10,081 bases of DNA from a bacterium (GTDB taxonomy: Bacteria > UBP14 > UBA6098 > JAFGQG01): contig JAFGGQ010000163.1 in assembly GCA_016930435.1 (NCBI GenBank), positions 1 to 10,081 on the forward strand. The letters run 5' to 3'. Each line of letters begins with the position of its first letter. Position 1 is the first letter of the stretch. Below are positions 1-6,653 of the stretch, one piece after another. The notes under the pieces are model-generated. The model was given only the letters and a program-made list of their open reading frames with translations. It searched no databases and was not told the origin of the DNA. The position numbers and the translations under genes were made by a program.

Positions 1-4
1 AATA

Positions 5-10
5 TATAAT
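5..10 (+). promoter_or_regulatory. Possible -10 box upstream of citF
   Basis: A perfect TATAAT lies 54 bases before the citF start. The matching -35 box would fall outside the window, and the surrounding sequence is very A/T-rich, so this could be chance. If real, citF would start a transcript rather than sit inside an operon with genes to its left. Confidence 0.25.
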
Positions 11-63
11 AACCTTTCAGTTTGAGAATTTGAAGTCCTTTATTTATTGAAGGAGGATAATAG

Positions 64-1629
64 ATGCCGTATAAATACGATTATGTTGAAAATGCTGTTG
101 GCCGCATGATCCCCAGGGAGATAGATGGCCGCACTTTGAAGCCCTTCCGGGGCGCTTTTAAAGATAATGGGGGAGGCCGGAAGGCCGCGGTACCCGTTCC
201 GGTCAGTAAACCCGGACAGAATAAAGTGCTTAAATCCATCAAGAAGGCCATTCAAGCCTGTGGTTTGAGGGACGGAATGACCATTTCCTTTCATCATCAC
301 CTTCGGGATGGGGATGGGGTCATAAATATGGTTGTAGATACCATTGCGGAGATGGGGATCAGGGATATTACCCTGGCGCCCACTGCTTTATTTCCGGTGC
401 ATGAACCCTTGATCGGACATATCAAGAATGGGGTGATAGGAAATATTCAGGGAAGCATGAATGGCCCGGTAGGCCGCTTTGTATCCCATGGAGGACTGCC
501 CACTGTGGCAATTCTTAGAACTCATGGCGGGAGGGTCAGGGCTATTGAAGATGGTGATTTGCATATCGATGTTGCTTTTATCGCCGCTCCCTGCGCGGAT
601 GACTACGGAAATGCCAACGGCGTCTATGGACCCTCCGCATGCGGGCCGCTGGCATATTCCTACGTGGATGCAATGTATGCAGATAAGGTTGTGGTGATCA
701 CCGACAACATGATTCCCTATCCCTGTGTACCTTATTCAATTCCATCGACGCATGTGGATTACGTGGTACAGGTCCCCTCTATCGGGGACCCGGAAAAGAT
801 CGTATCCGGTACCACCCGGATTACTAGGAGCCCCACAAGGCTGTTAATTGCACAATACGCCGCGAATTTCATCATAAATTCAGGTTACTTCAAGGATGGA
901 TTCAGTTTCCAAACGGGCGCCGGGGGAATCTCGCTGGCTATAACTAAATTCCTGGGCGAAGAGATGGAACGGCAAGGTATAAAAGCCCGGTTCATTAATG
1001 GAGGAATCACCAAATTCGCTGTGGATATGTTCCGCAAAGGACTGGTAGAAGTGCTCTATGATGGCCAGGTGTTTGATACCGCCAGTATCCAGTCATTTCG
1101 GGATGACCTTAAACACGTTGAAACGCCAATGAGCATGTACGCTAATATTCACAGCAAGGGTTGCCTGGTAAACCGCCAGGATATTGGCTTTTTGGGGGCA
1201 ACAGAAGTTGACCTGGATTTCAACGTTAACGTGAATACCCATTCTGACGGATTATTGCTGCATGGTATAGGGGGTCATACGGATGTCGCAGCCGGAGCCG
1301 GACTATGCATGATCGTGATCCCTTCTTACCGTAAGAGATTACCCATAATCAGGGAACGGGTAACCACCGTAACAACACCCGGTGAAACCATCGATGTTAT
1401 AGTAACGGAAAGGGGAATTTCCATCAATCCACGAAGAAAAGACCTTATTGACCGTTTTAAAAATTCGGCCCTGCCTATCAAACCAATTCATCATCTTAAG
1501 AAAGAAGTGGAAAACATCACCGGTATTCCGGAACCACCCCGTCTAAAAGACCGTATTGTAGCACTGATTGAATACCGCGATGGAACCATTATCGATGTGG
1601 TCAGAGAGGTCGCGAAAACTGATGAGTGA
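64..1629 (+). CDS. citF: Citrate lyase alpha subunit (citrate CoA-transferase), possibly citramalate lyase alpha
   Basis: This cytoplasmic CitF-family protein of 521 residues matches the usual length of about 500-520. In citrate lyase the alpha subunit moves citrate onto the acyl-carrier-protein thioester in exchange for acetate, before CitE cleaves it. Family features seen: DGMTISFHHHLRDGD near residues 70-84, HGGRVRAIEDGDLHIDVAF near 154-172, GNANG at 182-186, NSGYFKDGFSFQTGAGG near 272-288, and EVDLDFNVNV at 381-390. By analogy with other CoA-transferases, Glu381 is the likely catalytic acyl acceptor. The start is well supported: AAGGAGG at 50-56 sits seven bases before the ATG. The gene lies 21 bases upstream of buk in the same direction. 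No citD, citE, citC, citX or citG lies downstream; they may be to the left or absent. Citramalate lyase alpha (glutamate fermentation) is homologous and cannot be excluded, so family membership is firm but substrate is not. Confidence 0.93.
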   Translation: MPYKYDYVENAVGRMIPREIDGRTLKPFRGAFKDNGGGRKAAVPVPVSKPGQNKVLKSIKKAIQACGLRDGMTISFHHHLRDGDGVINMVVDTIAEMGIRDITLAPTALFPVHEPLIGHIKNGVIGNIQGSMNGPVGRFVSHGGLPTVAILRTHGGRVRAIEDGDLHIDVAFIAAPCADDYGNANGVYGPSACGPLAYSYVDAMYADKVVVITDNMIPYPCVPYSIPSTHVDYVVQVPSIGDPEKIVSGTTRITRSPTRLLIAQYAANFIINSGYFKDGFSFQTGAGGISLAITKFLGEEMERQGIKARFINGGITKFAVDMFRKGLVEVLYDGQVFDTASIQSFRDDLKHVETPMSMYANIHSKGCLVNRQDIGFLGATEVDLDFNVNVNTHSDGLLLHGIGGHTDVAAGAGLCMIVIPSYRKRLPIIRERVTTVTTPGETIDVIVTERGISINPRRKDLIDRFKNSALPIKPIHHLKKEVENITGIPEPPRLKDRIVALIEYRDGTIIDVVREVAKTDE

Positions 1630-1639
1630 AACATAAATC

Positions 1640-1645
1640 AGGAGG
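1640..1645 (+). promoter_or_regulatory. Shine-Dalgarno site of buk
   Basis: AGGAGG is spaced five bases from the buk ATG, in the 21-base gap after the citF stop codon. No promoter or terminator fits in that gap, which supports cotranscription of citF and buk. Confidence 0.8.
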
Positions 1646-1650
1646 AAATA

Positions 1651-2721
1651 ATGGGCTATAAAGTATTATCCATAAATCCGGGAGCGACCTCCACAAAGGT
1701 GGGACTTTTCGATGATAACAGGGAGATCTTCTCGGAAAATATCAAGCATCATGGCGAAGATCTATCCCGTTTTGAGCATTTGGTGGACCAGTTTCTATAC
1801 CGCCTGGACATGGTGAAGCAGGTTATGGAGACGCATGGGGTTGATCTGGGAGAGTTGAAGGCCATAGTAGGGCGTGGTGGACCCTTCAAACCGCTGGTCA
1901 GCGGCACATATCGGATCAATAATACCATGATCGTGGATGTTAAAAGCGGGAATGTGCAAGCGGATCATATTTCCAATGTGGGATGTTTGATCGCTTATGA
2001 ATTAGCTCAGCCGTTGGGAATACCTGCTTTCATCGTGGACCCGGTATCCGTTGATGAATTCGAACCCCTGGCTTATTATAGTGGCCTGCCGGAAATCCCC
2101 AGGGTTAGCCTTGCTCATGCCCTGAATATCAAAATGGTGGCTAAAAACTATGCTAAGGAAATCAATAGACCCTATACAGATATGAATTTAGTGATCGCTC
2201 ATCTGGGAACGGGTATCTCCGTCACCGCACACCTTAAAGGCCGCATGATAGATGTAAACAATGCAAATGACCAGGGTCCGTTTTCCCCCCAGAGGGTGGG
2301 AACCTTGCCCACCACCGGCTTGATGAAAATGTGCTATTCGGGAAAATATAGCGCTAATGAGATGAAAATAAAATTGCTCAAGAAGGGCGGATTGTATGCC
2401 TATTTGGGAACTGACGATATGCTCGAAATAGAGAATCGCATAGGAGGAGGCGATCAAAAAGCCCGTGAATGTGTTGAAGCTATGGCCTACCAGATAAGCA
2501 AGGAGATCGGGGCAATGGCCACCGTCTTGAAGGGCCAGGTAGATGCCCTCCTTATTACCGGCGGTTTGGCTAAAAGTAAGATATTGCTTGACTTAATAAA
2601 TGAAAGGATTAATTTTATTGCGTCTGTTAAGGTTTATCCCGGTGAAGACGAACTCTTTGCCCTTGCCCAGGGCGCACTCCGGGTTCTTACCGGTGAAGAA
2701 GAAGAAATGGTCTATAAATAA
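1651..2721 (+). CDS. buk: Butyrate kinase
   Basis: Butyrate kinase converts butyryl phosphate and ADP to butyrate and ATP, the last energy-yielding step of butyrate fermentation. Branched-chain or other short acyl phosphates are also used by some members. The protein has 356 residues, normal for the family, and belongs to the acetate-kinase/ASKHA fold. Visible motifs are the first phosphate loop INPGATSTKVGLF at 8-20, VGRGGPFKPL at 73-82, the DPVSVDEFEPLA stretch at 130-141, the second phosphate motif AHLGTGISV at 183-191, and the nucleotide motif LLITGGLA at 300-307. These favour butyrate kinase over acetate kinase, which is longer (about 400 residues). The gene follows citF after 21 bases and is very probably in the same transcript. 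Phosphotransbutyrylase (ptb), its usual neighbour in clostridia, is not visible. Confidence 0.94.
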   Translation: MGYKVLSINPGATSTKVGLFDDNREIFSENIKHHGEDLSRFEHLVDQFLYRLDMVKQVMETHGVDLGELKAIVGRGGPFKPLVSGTYRINNTMIVDVKSGNVQADHISNVGCLIAYELAQPLGIPAFIVDPVSVDEFEPLAYYSGLPEIPRVSLAHALNIKMVAKNYAKEINRPYTDMNLVIAHLGTGISVTAHLKGRMIDVNNANDQGPFSPQRVGTLPTTGLMKMCYSGKYSANEMKIKLLKKGGLYAYLGTDDMLEIENRIGGGDQKARECVEAMAYQISKEIGAMATVLKGQVDALLITGGLAKSKILLDLINERINFIASVKVYPGEDELFALAQGALRVLTGEEEEMVYK

Positions 2722-2728
2722 GACCCTG

Positions 2729-2757
2729 TTCATATTATAAAATTTAGATTATATAGT
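2729..2757 (+). promoter_or_regulatory. Candidate sigma70-type promoter for pgi
   Basis: TTCATA (2729-2734, four of six consensus bases) and TATAGT (2752-2757, five of six) are separated by 17 bases in the 58-base gap between buk and pgi. The transcript would begin just before the pgi ribosome site. The gap is A/T-rich, so chance is possible; no terminator hairpin for buk is visible, and read-through is also likely. Confidence 0.4.
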
Positions 2758-2779
2758 ATAAAGGAATGAGGAGAATGGG

Positions 2780-4078
2780 TTGAAAGAAATAACATTAAAT
2801 TATAAAAATGTCAATGGTTTTATATCCGATAAAGAGTTCCTGCGGATTCAGAATATTATTGACAAAAAACATGATTTACTGATAAATAAAAAGTGTCCCG
2901 GGAATGATTGGTTGGGATGGATGGATTTCCCCGATAGAATATCCCGTCCCGAGGTGGATGATCTTATGGAAACCGGTGAATGGATCCGGGAGAATTCAGA
3001 TGTATTCGTTTCGATTGGGATCGGAGGATCCTATTTAGGTGCCCGGGCGGCGATACATGCCCTCACACATTCATTTCACAATGAGATAAGTAGTATATCA
3101 CCCCGTATTTATTATGCTGGTAACAGTATTTACCCTGACTACCTGGCGGATCTCTTAGATGTGATTCGGGATAAGCGGATAACCTTAAATGTAATTTCAA
3201 AATCCGGATCTACCCTTGAAACTTCTTTGGTTTTCAGGGTTCTAAAGAATTATATGCTCAAGGAATATGGGGAAAAGGGAACCTACCAGCGTATCTTTGC
3301 TACTACTAATGCTCACTCTGGTGCGTTGCGGAAACTTTCTGAGGAGACGGGCATAAAGGCCTTCGTGATCCCCGATGATATAGGGGGCCGCTTCTCGGTC
3401 TTGACCCCTGTGGGGCTGCTTCCCATGGCCGTGGTTGGCATCGGTATTGATGAAATGCTTCAGGGAGCGCGCAGGATGGCGCAGATGACCCAATCTCCCG
3501 ATATTTTCCGGAATATCTCCTATATATATGCCGCTATTCGAAATATTCTTTATGAGCAGGGAAAGGTAATCGAGATACTTGCTAATTTCACCCACTCTAT
3601 GTGCGATATTGCCAGGTGGTGGCTGCAGCTTTTTGGTGAAAGCGAAGGTAAAGATGGTAAGGGAATTTATCCCGCTATTGCAAATTATACTACCGATCTC
3701 CATTCCATGGGCCAATTGGTACAGCAAGGGATGAGGAATGTCTTTGAGACATTTCTGATTGTGGAAGAGCCCGGAATAGATGTCCGGATTCCGGAAGACG
3801 CCAGAAATTTGGACGGTCTGAACAACCTTGCCGGGCATACCTTTGGGTATGTTAACAAAAAAGCTAAAGAGGCTACCGAAGATGCTCATTATTCCGGTGG
3901 GGTTCCCAATTTAACCATAAATATTCCAAAGCTGAACGCATACTATGTGGGCCAGCTATTCTACTTTTTTGAGAAAGCAGTTGCGATGAGCGGTTTATTA
4001 TTGGGGGTCAATCCCTTCAATCAACCCGGTGTAGAAGCTTATAAAATGAATTTAAAAGAACTGCTTAAAATGAAGTAA
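2780..4078 (+). CDS. pgi: Glucose-6-phosphate isomerase
   Basis: This enzyme interconverts glucose 6-phosphate and fructose 6-phosphate in glycolysis and gluconeogenesis, in the cytoplasm. At 432 residues it belongs to the short bacterial type (about 450), not the 550-residue enterobacterial/eukaryotic type. Motifs in order: SIGIGGSYLGARA at 78-90, the phosphate-binding VISKSGSTLETS at 138-149, GGRFSVLTPVGLLP at 202-215, GESEGKDGKGIYP at 286-298, TTDLHSMGQ at 304-312, and the C-terminal FNQPGVEAYK at 413-422 with its catalytic lysine. The TTG start is chosen because GAGGAG at 2768-2773 sits six bases before it and the protein begins as family members do. A five-codon reading frame (2766-2783) overlaps the start. 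The gene may be driven from its own promoter and by read-through from citF-buk. Confidence 0.96.
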   Translation: MKEITLNYKNVNGFISDKEFLRIQNIIDKKHDLLINKKCPGNDWLGWMDFPDRISRPEVDDLMETGEWIRENSDVFVSIGIGGSYLGARAAIHALTHSFHNEISSISPRIYYAGNSIYPDYLADLLDVIRDKRITLNVISKSGSTLETSLVFRVLKNYMLKEYGEKGTYQRIFATTNAHSGALRKLSEETGIKAFVIPDDIGGRFSVLTPVGLLPMAVVGIGIDEMLQGARRMAQMTQSPDIFRNISYIYAAIRNILYEQGKVIEILANFTHSMCDIARWWLQLFGESEGKDGKGIYPAIANYTTDLHSMGQLVQQGMRNVFETFLIVEEPGIDVRIPEDARNLDGLNNLAGHTFGYVNKKAKEATEDAHYSGGVPNLTINIPKLNAYYVGQLFYFFEKAVAMSGLLLGVNPFNQPGVEAYKMNLKELLKMK

Positions 4079-4093
4079 CAGGAATTTTAGCAG

Positions 4094-4123
4094 TTAAATA
4101 TACTCTGATACAAAAATTATAAT
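4094..4123 (+). promoter_or_regulatory. Candidate promoter for the yebC-HAD-ruvC group
   Basis: A perfect TATAAT (4118-4123) lies 25 bases before the yebC ATG. The best -35 candidate is TTAAAT (4094-4099) at 18 bases spacing, only a weak match. The 70-base gap between pgi and yebC shows no terminator hairpin. Confidence 0.4.
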
Positions 4124-4148
4124 GTAATAACCATAAGGGGGCTGTTTT

Positions 4149-4898
4149 ATGAGCGGACATTCAAAGTGGGCAAGTATCAAGCATAAAAAGGCGATAGTGG
4201 ATGCCAAACGGGGCAAGCTATTCACTAAATTGATAAGGGAGATAACCATCGCTGCCAAAGAGGGTGGTGGCGATCCCGAAATGAACCCTCGTTTGCGGTC
4301 TGCAATTGCGGACGCCAAAGCTGCCAATATGCCAAATGATAACATTGATAAAGCTACGAAGCGGGGTACCGGTGATCTGCCCGGGGTCCAGTATGAGGAA
4401 GTAACTTACGAAGGATATGGCCCCGGTGGAGTAGCTATCATTGTTGAAACCCTGACTGATAATAAAAAAAGGACGGTTGCCGATATAAGGCATATTCTAT
4501 CCAAGCACGGTGGTAACCTTGGTGAAACCGGATGTGTGGGATGGATGTTTGAAAGAAAAGGTGTATTTACCGTCGATAAGACAAAATATAGCGAGGAGGA
4601 ACTTTTCGATAAGGCTATGAGCGTCGAGGCCTCCGATATCGTGGATGCTGACGATATCTATGAGATCTATACGGAAAGCGATAAATTTCAGCTTATCCGG
4701 GACAAAATGGATGAGATGGAGTTGGCTTATGATAGTGCGGAAATATTGGCAGTGGCCAAATCATACGTTAAGGTTGAGGATAAAAAGGCCATTCAGGTGC
4801 TTAAACTGGTTGAAGAACTGGAAGAGCATGATGATGTAAAATCGGTTTCCGCCAACTTCGATATTGATGATAATATCATCGATGAGTTCAATTCATAA
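4149..4898 (+). CDS. yebC: YebC/PmpR/TACO1-family protein
   Basis: This is a full-length member (249 residues) of the widespread YebC family, described as a DNA-binding transcriptional regulator and, for YebC/TACO1 proteins, as a ribosome-associated factor helping translation of difficult sequences. The exact role here is unknown. The hallmark N-terminus MSGHSKWASIKHKK (1-14) and the following KRGKLFTKLIREI are intact; domains 2 and 3 show YEGYGPGGVA near 97-106 and NLGETGCVGWMF near 121-133. The ATG has AAGGGGG (4135-4141) seven bases upstream. It lies close to ruvC, as in many bacteria where yebC sits beside the ruv genes, but here a HAD phosphatase gene is between them. It is probably cytoplasmic, with no membrane segment. 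Confidence 0.94.
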   Translation: MSGHSKWASIKHKKAIVDAKRGKLFTKLIREITIAAKEGGGDPEMNPRLRSAIADAKAANMPNDNIDKATKRGTGDLPGVQYEEVTYEGYGPGGVAIIVETLTDNKKRTVADIRHILSKHGGNLGETGCVGWMFERKGVFTVDKTKYSEEELFDKAMSVEASDIVDADDIYEIYTESDKFQLIRDKMDEMELAYDSAEILAVAKSYVKVEDKKAIQVLKLVEELEEHDDVKSVSANFDIDDNIIDEFNS

Positions 4899-4913
4899 GA
4901 AGCAGTGTTATTC

Positions 4914-5717
4914 ATGGATTATGAACTTTTAGTTTTAGACCTTGATGGCACGCTTTTAAATTCCGAGCCGATTCTGACGCCGGGTGTCAGGGCAAGCATA
5001 CTTGGTACCCGTAAAAGTGGATTAAAGGTTACTCTGGCAACCGGCCGGATGTTCCCGGCGATGGTCAGATATATAGAGGAACTGGGAATTGATGAACCGG
5101 TAATTGCCCTGAATGGGGCCTGGAGCCAGAAATTAGGTGAAAAGTATCCCCTTTTCAAGGAATCCATGGATCCCCAAATCAGCAATAATATAGTACAAAT
5201 AGCTAGCAAATATGATGTTTCGCTTGGGGTTATCGAGGGGGATCGCGCTTTCATGAAAAATCTTTTGCCCATTCCCCAAAAAGCGTTTTCCAGCTGGATA
5301 GCTAATATGTTACCCCTCAAATCTGATAGTCAATTAGATCCATGCGAGATATTGATCGCAGGAGAAGACTCTATGATCAACGAGATATATCAGGAAATCT
5401 ACCTGAGTTACAGCAATGAAATAGCTATTTTTAAATTTCCTTCTATCAGATACGCCCCTATGTGGTACCTGGAATTACGGGGTAAGTCCTGTTCCAAGGG
5501 AACCGCCTTAAAGAGCTTGGCAGAACATCTGAGGATCGATCCCGCTAAGACATTCGTGATCGGGGATTATTATAATGATATTCCTATGTTTGAAGTTGCT
5601 GGTTATTCAGTGGCTTTGGGAAATGCGCCGGAAGATGTCAAGATAAAAGCCCATTATGTTTCGCCTTTCACCAACGATCAGGATGCGGTCAGCCAGATCA
5701 TCAGGGAATTTTTTTAG
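4914..5717 (+). CDS. Cof-type HAD-IIB family phosphatase
   Basis: A predicted soluble haloacid-dehalogenase-superfamily phosphatase of the Cof type, which typically removes phosphate from sugar phosphates or cofactor precursors; its substrate cannot be told. All four HAD motifs are present (numbered from the upstream GTG at 4905): motif I DLDGTLLNS with Asp12 and Asp14, motif II LATGR with Thr46, motif III SKGTAL with Lys198, and motif IV GDYYNDIPMFEVAG with Asp221 and Asp225. The long insert between motifs II and III is the C2-type cap. Two starts are possible: GTG at 4905, or ATG at 4914, three codons later. I prefer 4914 because family proteins begin only a few residues before the DLDGT motif and AGAAGCAG lies a workable distance upstream. 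It begins within 16 bases of the yebC stop and ends 11 bases before ruvC, so it is probably cotranscribed with both. A role in DNA repair is not implied by position alone. Confidence 0.88.
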   Translation: MDYELLVLDLDGTLLNSEPILTPGVRASILGTRKSGLKVTLATGRMFPAMVRYIEELGIDEPVIALNGAWSQKLGEKYPLFKESMDPQISNNIVQIASKYDVSLGVIEGDRAFMKNLLPIPQKAFSSWIANMLPLKSDSQLDPCEILIAGEDSMINEIYQEIYLSYSNEIAIFKFPSIRYAPMWYLELRGKSCSKGTALKSLAEHLRIDPAKTFVIGDYYNDIPMFEVAGYSVALGNAPEDVKIKAHYVSPFTNDQDAVSQIIREFF

Positions 5718-5728
5718 GGAGTTTGAGA

Positions 5729-6217
5729 GTGAATATTTTAGGCATAGACCCGGGCACCCGTTTTTTAGGATGGGGTATTCTGAATCAATTGGAAGGGGTA
5801 AATCGCTATTCGCAAAGTGGCCGTCTGGTCCCAAAAGGGGACGATAAATGCCAGAAACTGCAGGACATCTTTAGTACTATAAGGAAGATCATCAAGGACC
5901 AGCAAATTGATGTGGTTGCCATAGAGAGAACCTTTTACAGTAAGAATATCCAGACTACACTGAGGTTAGGAGAGGTAATTGCAGCAGTTATTTTAGCGGC
6001 GATGGAGGAGGGGATAACTGTGGAGGAATACCCCCCAAAACTGGTGAAGCAGTCGGTAACCGGAAATGGCAATGCCAGCAAAAGCCAGGTCGCTTTCATG
6101 GTATCAAAAATATTGAATGTAAAATCAATTAAAAGCGCTGATGAATATGATGCTTTGGCGGTGAGTTTATGCTGGACCCAGAGATCCAGAAGGGACCGTC
6201 TCATCTTAAAAAGTTAG
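5729..6217 (+). CDS. ruvC: Holliday junction endonuclease RuvC
   Basis: RuvC is a dimeric, metal-dependent nuclease that cuts Holliday junctions symmetrically, normally with the RuvAB branch-migration motor. The protein has 162 residues, close to the usual 160-175. With the GTG start at 5729, the four acidic catalytic residues fall at Asp7 (LGIDPG), Glu66 (AIERTF), Asp138 and Asp141 (SADEYDALA), the same positions as in the E. coli enzyme. A TTG at 5723 is two codons upstream, but AGGGAG (5716-5721) is only one base from that codon and seven from the GTG, so the GTG is preferred. The ribosome site overlaps the stop of the preceding HAD gene, suggesting translational coupling. ruvA and ruvB, often directly downstream, are replaced here by a tRNA promoter and cluster. 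Confidence 0.95.
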   Translation: MNILGIDPGTRFLGWGILNQLEGVNRYSQSGRLVPKGDDKCQKLQDIFSTIRKIIKDQQIDVVAIERTFYSKNIQTTLRLGEVIAAVILAAMEEGITVEEYPPKLVKQSVTGNGNASKSQVAFMVSKILNVKSIKSADEYDALAVSLCWTQRSRRDRLILKS

Positions 6218-6226
6218 AATTTGGTA

Positions 6227-6254
6227 TTGACAAATTCGAGTCTGGATTTATATT
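6227..6254 (+). promoter_or_regulatory. Promoter of the tRNA cluster
   Basis: A perfect -35 box TTGACA (6227-6232) and a -10 box TATATT (6249-6254, five of six) are separated by 16 bases. It starts ten bases after the ruvC stop and about 46 bases before tRNA-Gly, a typical layout for a stable-RNA operon with a short 5' leader removed by RNase P. No terminator for ruvC fits between. Confidence 0.75.
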
Positions 6255-6300
6255 TTTAAACTGCTTTTTGAAAAAGGGATTTGGTTTGTTTATATTTTAA

Positions 6301-6373
6301 GCGGGCGTAGTTCAGCTGGCAGAACATCTGCTTGCCAAGCAGGAGGTCGTGGGTTCGATCCCCATCGCCCGCT
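6301..6373 (+). tRNA. tRNA-Gly (anticodon GCC)
   Basis: A full cloverleaf is visible: acceptor GCGGGCG (6301-6307) pairs with CGCCCGC (6366-6372), D stem GTTC/GAAC, anticodon loop TTGCCAA reading GCC, T arm GTGGG-TTCGATC-CCCAT, and discriminator U. U73 is usual for bacterial tRNA-Gly. CCA is not encoded: the next bases are TTT. It is the first of three tRNAs sharing one promoter. Confidence 0.97.
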
Positions 6374-6416
6374 TTTAAATTTTATCGGTAATAGTTAATT
6401 GTACACAGGAAAATAG

Positions 6417-6488
<72 letters not shown>

Positions 6489-6519
6489 TTTTAATTTTTA
6501 AGCTCTTTAAAGTACTACT

Positions 6520-6604
6520 CCCGGGATGGCGGAATAGGTAGACGCAAGGGACTTAAAATCCCTCGAAGATTATCTTCGTGCCGGTTCGATTCCGGCTCCC
6601 GGGA
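6520..6604 (+). tRNA. tRNA-Leu (anticodon UAA)
   Basis: A class II tRNA of 85 bases. Acceptor CCCGGGA (6520-6526) pairs with TCCCGGG (6597-6603), the anticodon loop CTTAAAA reads UAA (codons UUA/UUG), and a long variable arm CGAAGATTATCTTCG forms its own hairpin. The T arm is GCCGG-TTCGATT-CCGGC and the discriminator A is as expected for leucine. CCA is not encoded. Confidence 0.97.
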
Positions 6605-6606
6605 TT

Positions 6607-6626
6607 GCTTTTTCAAAAGCCTTTTA
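6607..6626 (+). terminator. Weak candidate terminator after the tRNA cluster
   Basis: GCTTT (6607-6611) can pair with AAAGC (6616-6620) around a four-base loop, followed by CTTTTA. The stem is short and mostly A/T, so termination would be leaky. It is the only hairpin with a T-run before the deacetylase gene. Confidence 0.25.
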
Positions 6627-6653
6627 TTTGTGTTTTACAGCTTCCTTAATTAA

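Noticed and set aside
3242-3889. A 215-codon minus-strand reading frame inside pgi
   Set aside because: It is fully antisense to a clear glucose-6-phosphate isomerase, shows no recognisable domain, and has no separate ribosome site or context.
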